NCBI GenBank assembly: GCA_039794405.1
Contig: JBDIVL010000010.1
Span: 35,232-99,231, forward strand
Length of the DNA: 64,000 bases
Direction: 5' to 3'
DNA from: JBDIVL01 sp039794405
GTDB lineage: Bacteria > Planctomycetota > Brocadiia > Brocadiales > Brocadiaceae
The notes under the pieces were generated by a model. It ran no database searches. It was not told where the DNA came from and worked only from the letters and a program-made list of their open reading frames with translations. The position numbers and the translations under genes are program-made. This document shows, piece after piece, positions 62,948 to 64,000 of the stretch; within the stretch, counting starts at the first letter, position 1, and the number at the start of each line of letters is the position of its first letter.

Positions 62948-63167
62948 TTACCTACCAAGTATTTTCTTAAATACTTCATCGCCTGGCATCGTTTTTACTT
63001 TACCACTTTTTATTTCTTCAACCCTCTTTTCTGCCTCCGCTACCCACAATTCGTCTATTTCTTTCTGTAATGGGTAAAGGCTTCTGAGAAGTTTATCTAC
63101 AAGTTGCGCCCTTATCTCGACTGGCAGCGAAACTGCTTCGTCAAAAAAGTTCTTTGGTCTTTATCAT
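62948..63167 (-). pseudogene. addiction-module antitoxin, frameshifted
   Basis: From ATG 63167: MIKTKELF, then TGA. Removing one base from the A6 run at 63143-63148 restores DEAVSLPVEIRAQLVDKLL, then RSLYPLQKEIDELWVAEAE and a stop at 62948 (about 72 residues). This is the unstable antitoxin family (PF09720, TIGR02574) that usually pairs with a ParE/RelE toxin. No toxin follows. Instead the integrase remnant begins. It lies just after attC site 5, so it may have been a cassette gene. Confidence 0.75.
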
Positions 63168-63199
63168 GTTTACCGATTATAAATATATCTTTTTGTGCA

Positions 63200-63274
63200 G
63201 CCTAACGACCAAGCTCACCTGCCGCTATGGAGTGTCAGAGGAATAGCGGTCAGGTAGCAGCGCGCTTGTTAGAC
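63200..63274 (-). repeat. attC site 5 (after hicA)
   Basis: 75 bp. Minus strand: GTCTAAC 9 nt after the hicA stop, arms AAGCGCGCTGCTACCTG and CAGGTGAGCTTGG, ending GTTAGGC. Core boxes fit the consensus. The inner arms also pair (ACCGCTATTCC with the GGAGTG side). Confidence 0.8.
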
Positions 63275-63283
63275 ACTGTAAAC

Positions 63284-63505
63284 TCATGATTCAAATTCAC
63301 TCCGGGGCAGTCCAGACTGGCGAATAATTGACCGCAAAGTCCCAATACGGATTTCATTGTGATCTGGAACTGGGACCGTAATCGTTCCTTCGGACAGTTT
63401 CTTTTGCATTACGATATGGCTACCTCGCCGACGCACTTCAAGGAAACCATGTTTGGTAAGGATAGTACAAACCTCTTTACCGGAAAGAACTCGGAGTTTA
63501 CCCAA
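63284..63505 (-). CDS. hicA: HicA-family mRNA interferase toxin
   Basis: 73 residues. The dsRBD-like fold has the active His in RRRGSHIVMQKK and TVPVPDHNEIRIGTLRSII. HicA cleaves mRNA in translation-dependent manner and is blocked by HicB. The start is TTG at 63505, overlapping hicB by 8 nt. The pair reads hicB-hicA, and attC site 5 follows the stop by 9 nt. Confidence 0.9.
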   Translation of the reverse strand: MGKLRVLSGKEVCTILTKHGFLEVRRRGSHIVMQKKLSEGTITVPVPDHNEIRIGTLRSIIRQSGLPRSEFES

Positions 63506-63713
63506 CTGTCACCTCAACCTGAGTGACGAAAACATCGTTGTGAAGTCGATGTTTTATCTCTTCAGTTGATGCTGACTCGAAAAAAAGTTCTAATGCTTCC
63601 CGAAGGTTATCCCGTGCTTGTTCGATATTATCACCCTGGCTTGCGATATCTAACTCTGGACACAACGATACGTATCCATCACCTTCACGTTCAATAATTG
63701 CTGTAAGTTTCAT
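63498..63713 (-). CDS. hicB: HicB-family antitoxin
   Basis: 71 residues. The partial RNase H-like fold is seen in AIIEREGDGYVSLCPELDIASQG and ARDNLREALELFFESA. AAAGGAG precedes ATG 63713. This short form lacks a C-terminal DNA-binding domain. It neutralises HicA. The gene pair is probably an integron cassette because an attC follows. Confidence 0.9.
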   Translation of the reverse strand: MKLTAIIEREGDGYVSLCPELDIASQGDNIEQARDNLREALELFFESASTEEIKHRLHNDVFVTQVEVTVG

Positions 63714-64000
63714 TTAATATCTCTCCTTTAAAGTTATCCTTCAAATAAGATTAACACAGATTTTTCCATTTCTCAATCAATAAATTGGTTCGATTATTTG
63801 TATAGTTCACTGCAGAGGATACGGAGAACGCAGATAAATAAAGGCAGCAGAAGGGGTCACACATTGATTAGTGATTAAGTCAGTACCACCCGCATAGCGG
63901 GTGGCTTGATTAGCCCTATAAGGGCATTGTTACAGGTATCCCTTAAGGGATTACTTACAACTCTCACCTGATGAGGAATGCTTTAAGTTGCTTCGTTAAT
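63714..64000. other. terminal gap with three adjacent palindromes
   Basis: Contains CCACCCG-CATAG-CGGGTGG (63886-63904), GCCCTATAAGGGC (63913-63925) and ATCCCTTAAGGGAT (63938-63951) in a row. Such stacks of hairpins occur at ends of IS200/IS605-type elements. No transposase lies inside the window. No gene is seen. Confidence 0.5.

Noticed and set aside
63143..63167. In-frame TGA as selenocysteine in the antitoxin gene
   Set aside because: selA and selB are present in the genome, but the protein after the TGA in that frame has no match. A one-base shift in the A6 run restores the known family.
63886..63951. CRISPR array
   Set aside because: The three palindromes are different from one another, and there are no equal spacers.

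Overview
The window looks like chromosomal DNA of an anammox planctomycete (Brocadiales: Kuenenia, Brocadia or Jettenia type). The main reason is the minus-strand gene run at 8.4-15.3 kb: a Rieske protein, a GltD-like FAD/NAD(P) protein with ferredoxin domains, a split cytochrome b, a six-CxxCH cytochrome and an eight-CxxCH HAO-like cytochrome. From memory this matches the third Rieske/cytochrome b complex (R/b-3) of Kuenenia. Low to moderate GC, Rnf genes, a selenocysteine insertion system, lipid A genes and many TPR proteins fit the same group. The species assignment is inference.

Layout. 0-4.6 kb: the N-terminus of an FHA protein (truncated by the window edge), hpt, a TPR lipoprotein, and an overlapping sensor kinase/REC-GGDEF pair. 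4.7-8.3 kb: a tight polyamine-type operon (agmatinase, outer-membrane barrel, PotD-like binding protein). 8.4-15.3 kb: the Rieske/cytochrome b/HAO-like complex. 15.4-19.5 kb: a sulfur assimilation operon (siroheme synthase, compact sulfite reductase, DsrE-like protein, CysM, Mec-type JAMM peptidase, TusA), followed upstream by lysA and argH. 22.6-26.2 kb, plus strand: a CPBP protease, lpxD, lpxI and a membrane protein. 26.2-32.5 kb, minus strand: selB, selA, trpF, purH. 33.2-36.2 kb, plus strand: rnfE, rnfA, ilvN, ilvC. 36.6-43.6 kb: mixed genes (TPR lipoprotein, CoA-disulfide-reductase-like enzyme with rhodanese, PAS-GGDEF, amidohydrolase). 44.6-49.3 kb: a UbiA prenyltransferase, an alkaline-phosphatase-superfamily protein and a radical SAM protein, set among dispersed repeats. 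49.7-57.4 kb: MATE exporter, a small Cys/His protein, a coiled-coil porin, znuACB and a TPR protein. 57.6-59.0 kb: an IS1182-like transposase.

59.2-63.7 kb differs from the rest. It is a degenerate integron. Five attC sites each lie at the 3' end of a minus-strand gene: a serine protease, a frameshifted HNH protein, a DUF4145 protein, a GC-rich P-loop ATPase and hicBA. Within it lies a 49-codon remnant of an integron-type tyrosine recombinase and a frameshifted addiction-module antitoxin. The array is the clearest accessory system in the window.

How the genes work together. The cytochrome complex probably moves electrons between quinol, cytochromes and NAD(P)H in the anammox respiratory system. 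The sulfur cluster makes siroheme, reduces sulfite and appears to feed a CysM/Mec-type protein-thiocarboxylate cysteine route, although no CysO is visible. The gene-poor stretches at 32.5-33.2, 43.6-44.6, 45.5-45.7, 47.9-48.05, 49.3-49.7 and 53.4-53.8 kb hold several families of dispersed repeats and MITE-like elements, including a pair of 145-bp elements in inverted orientation.
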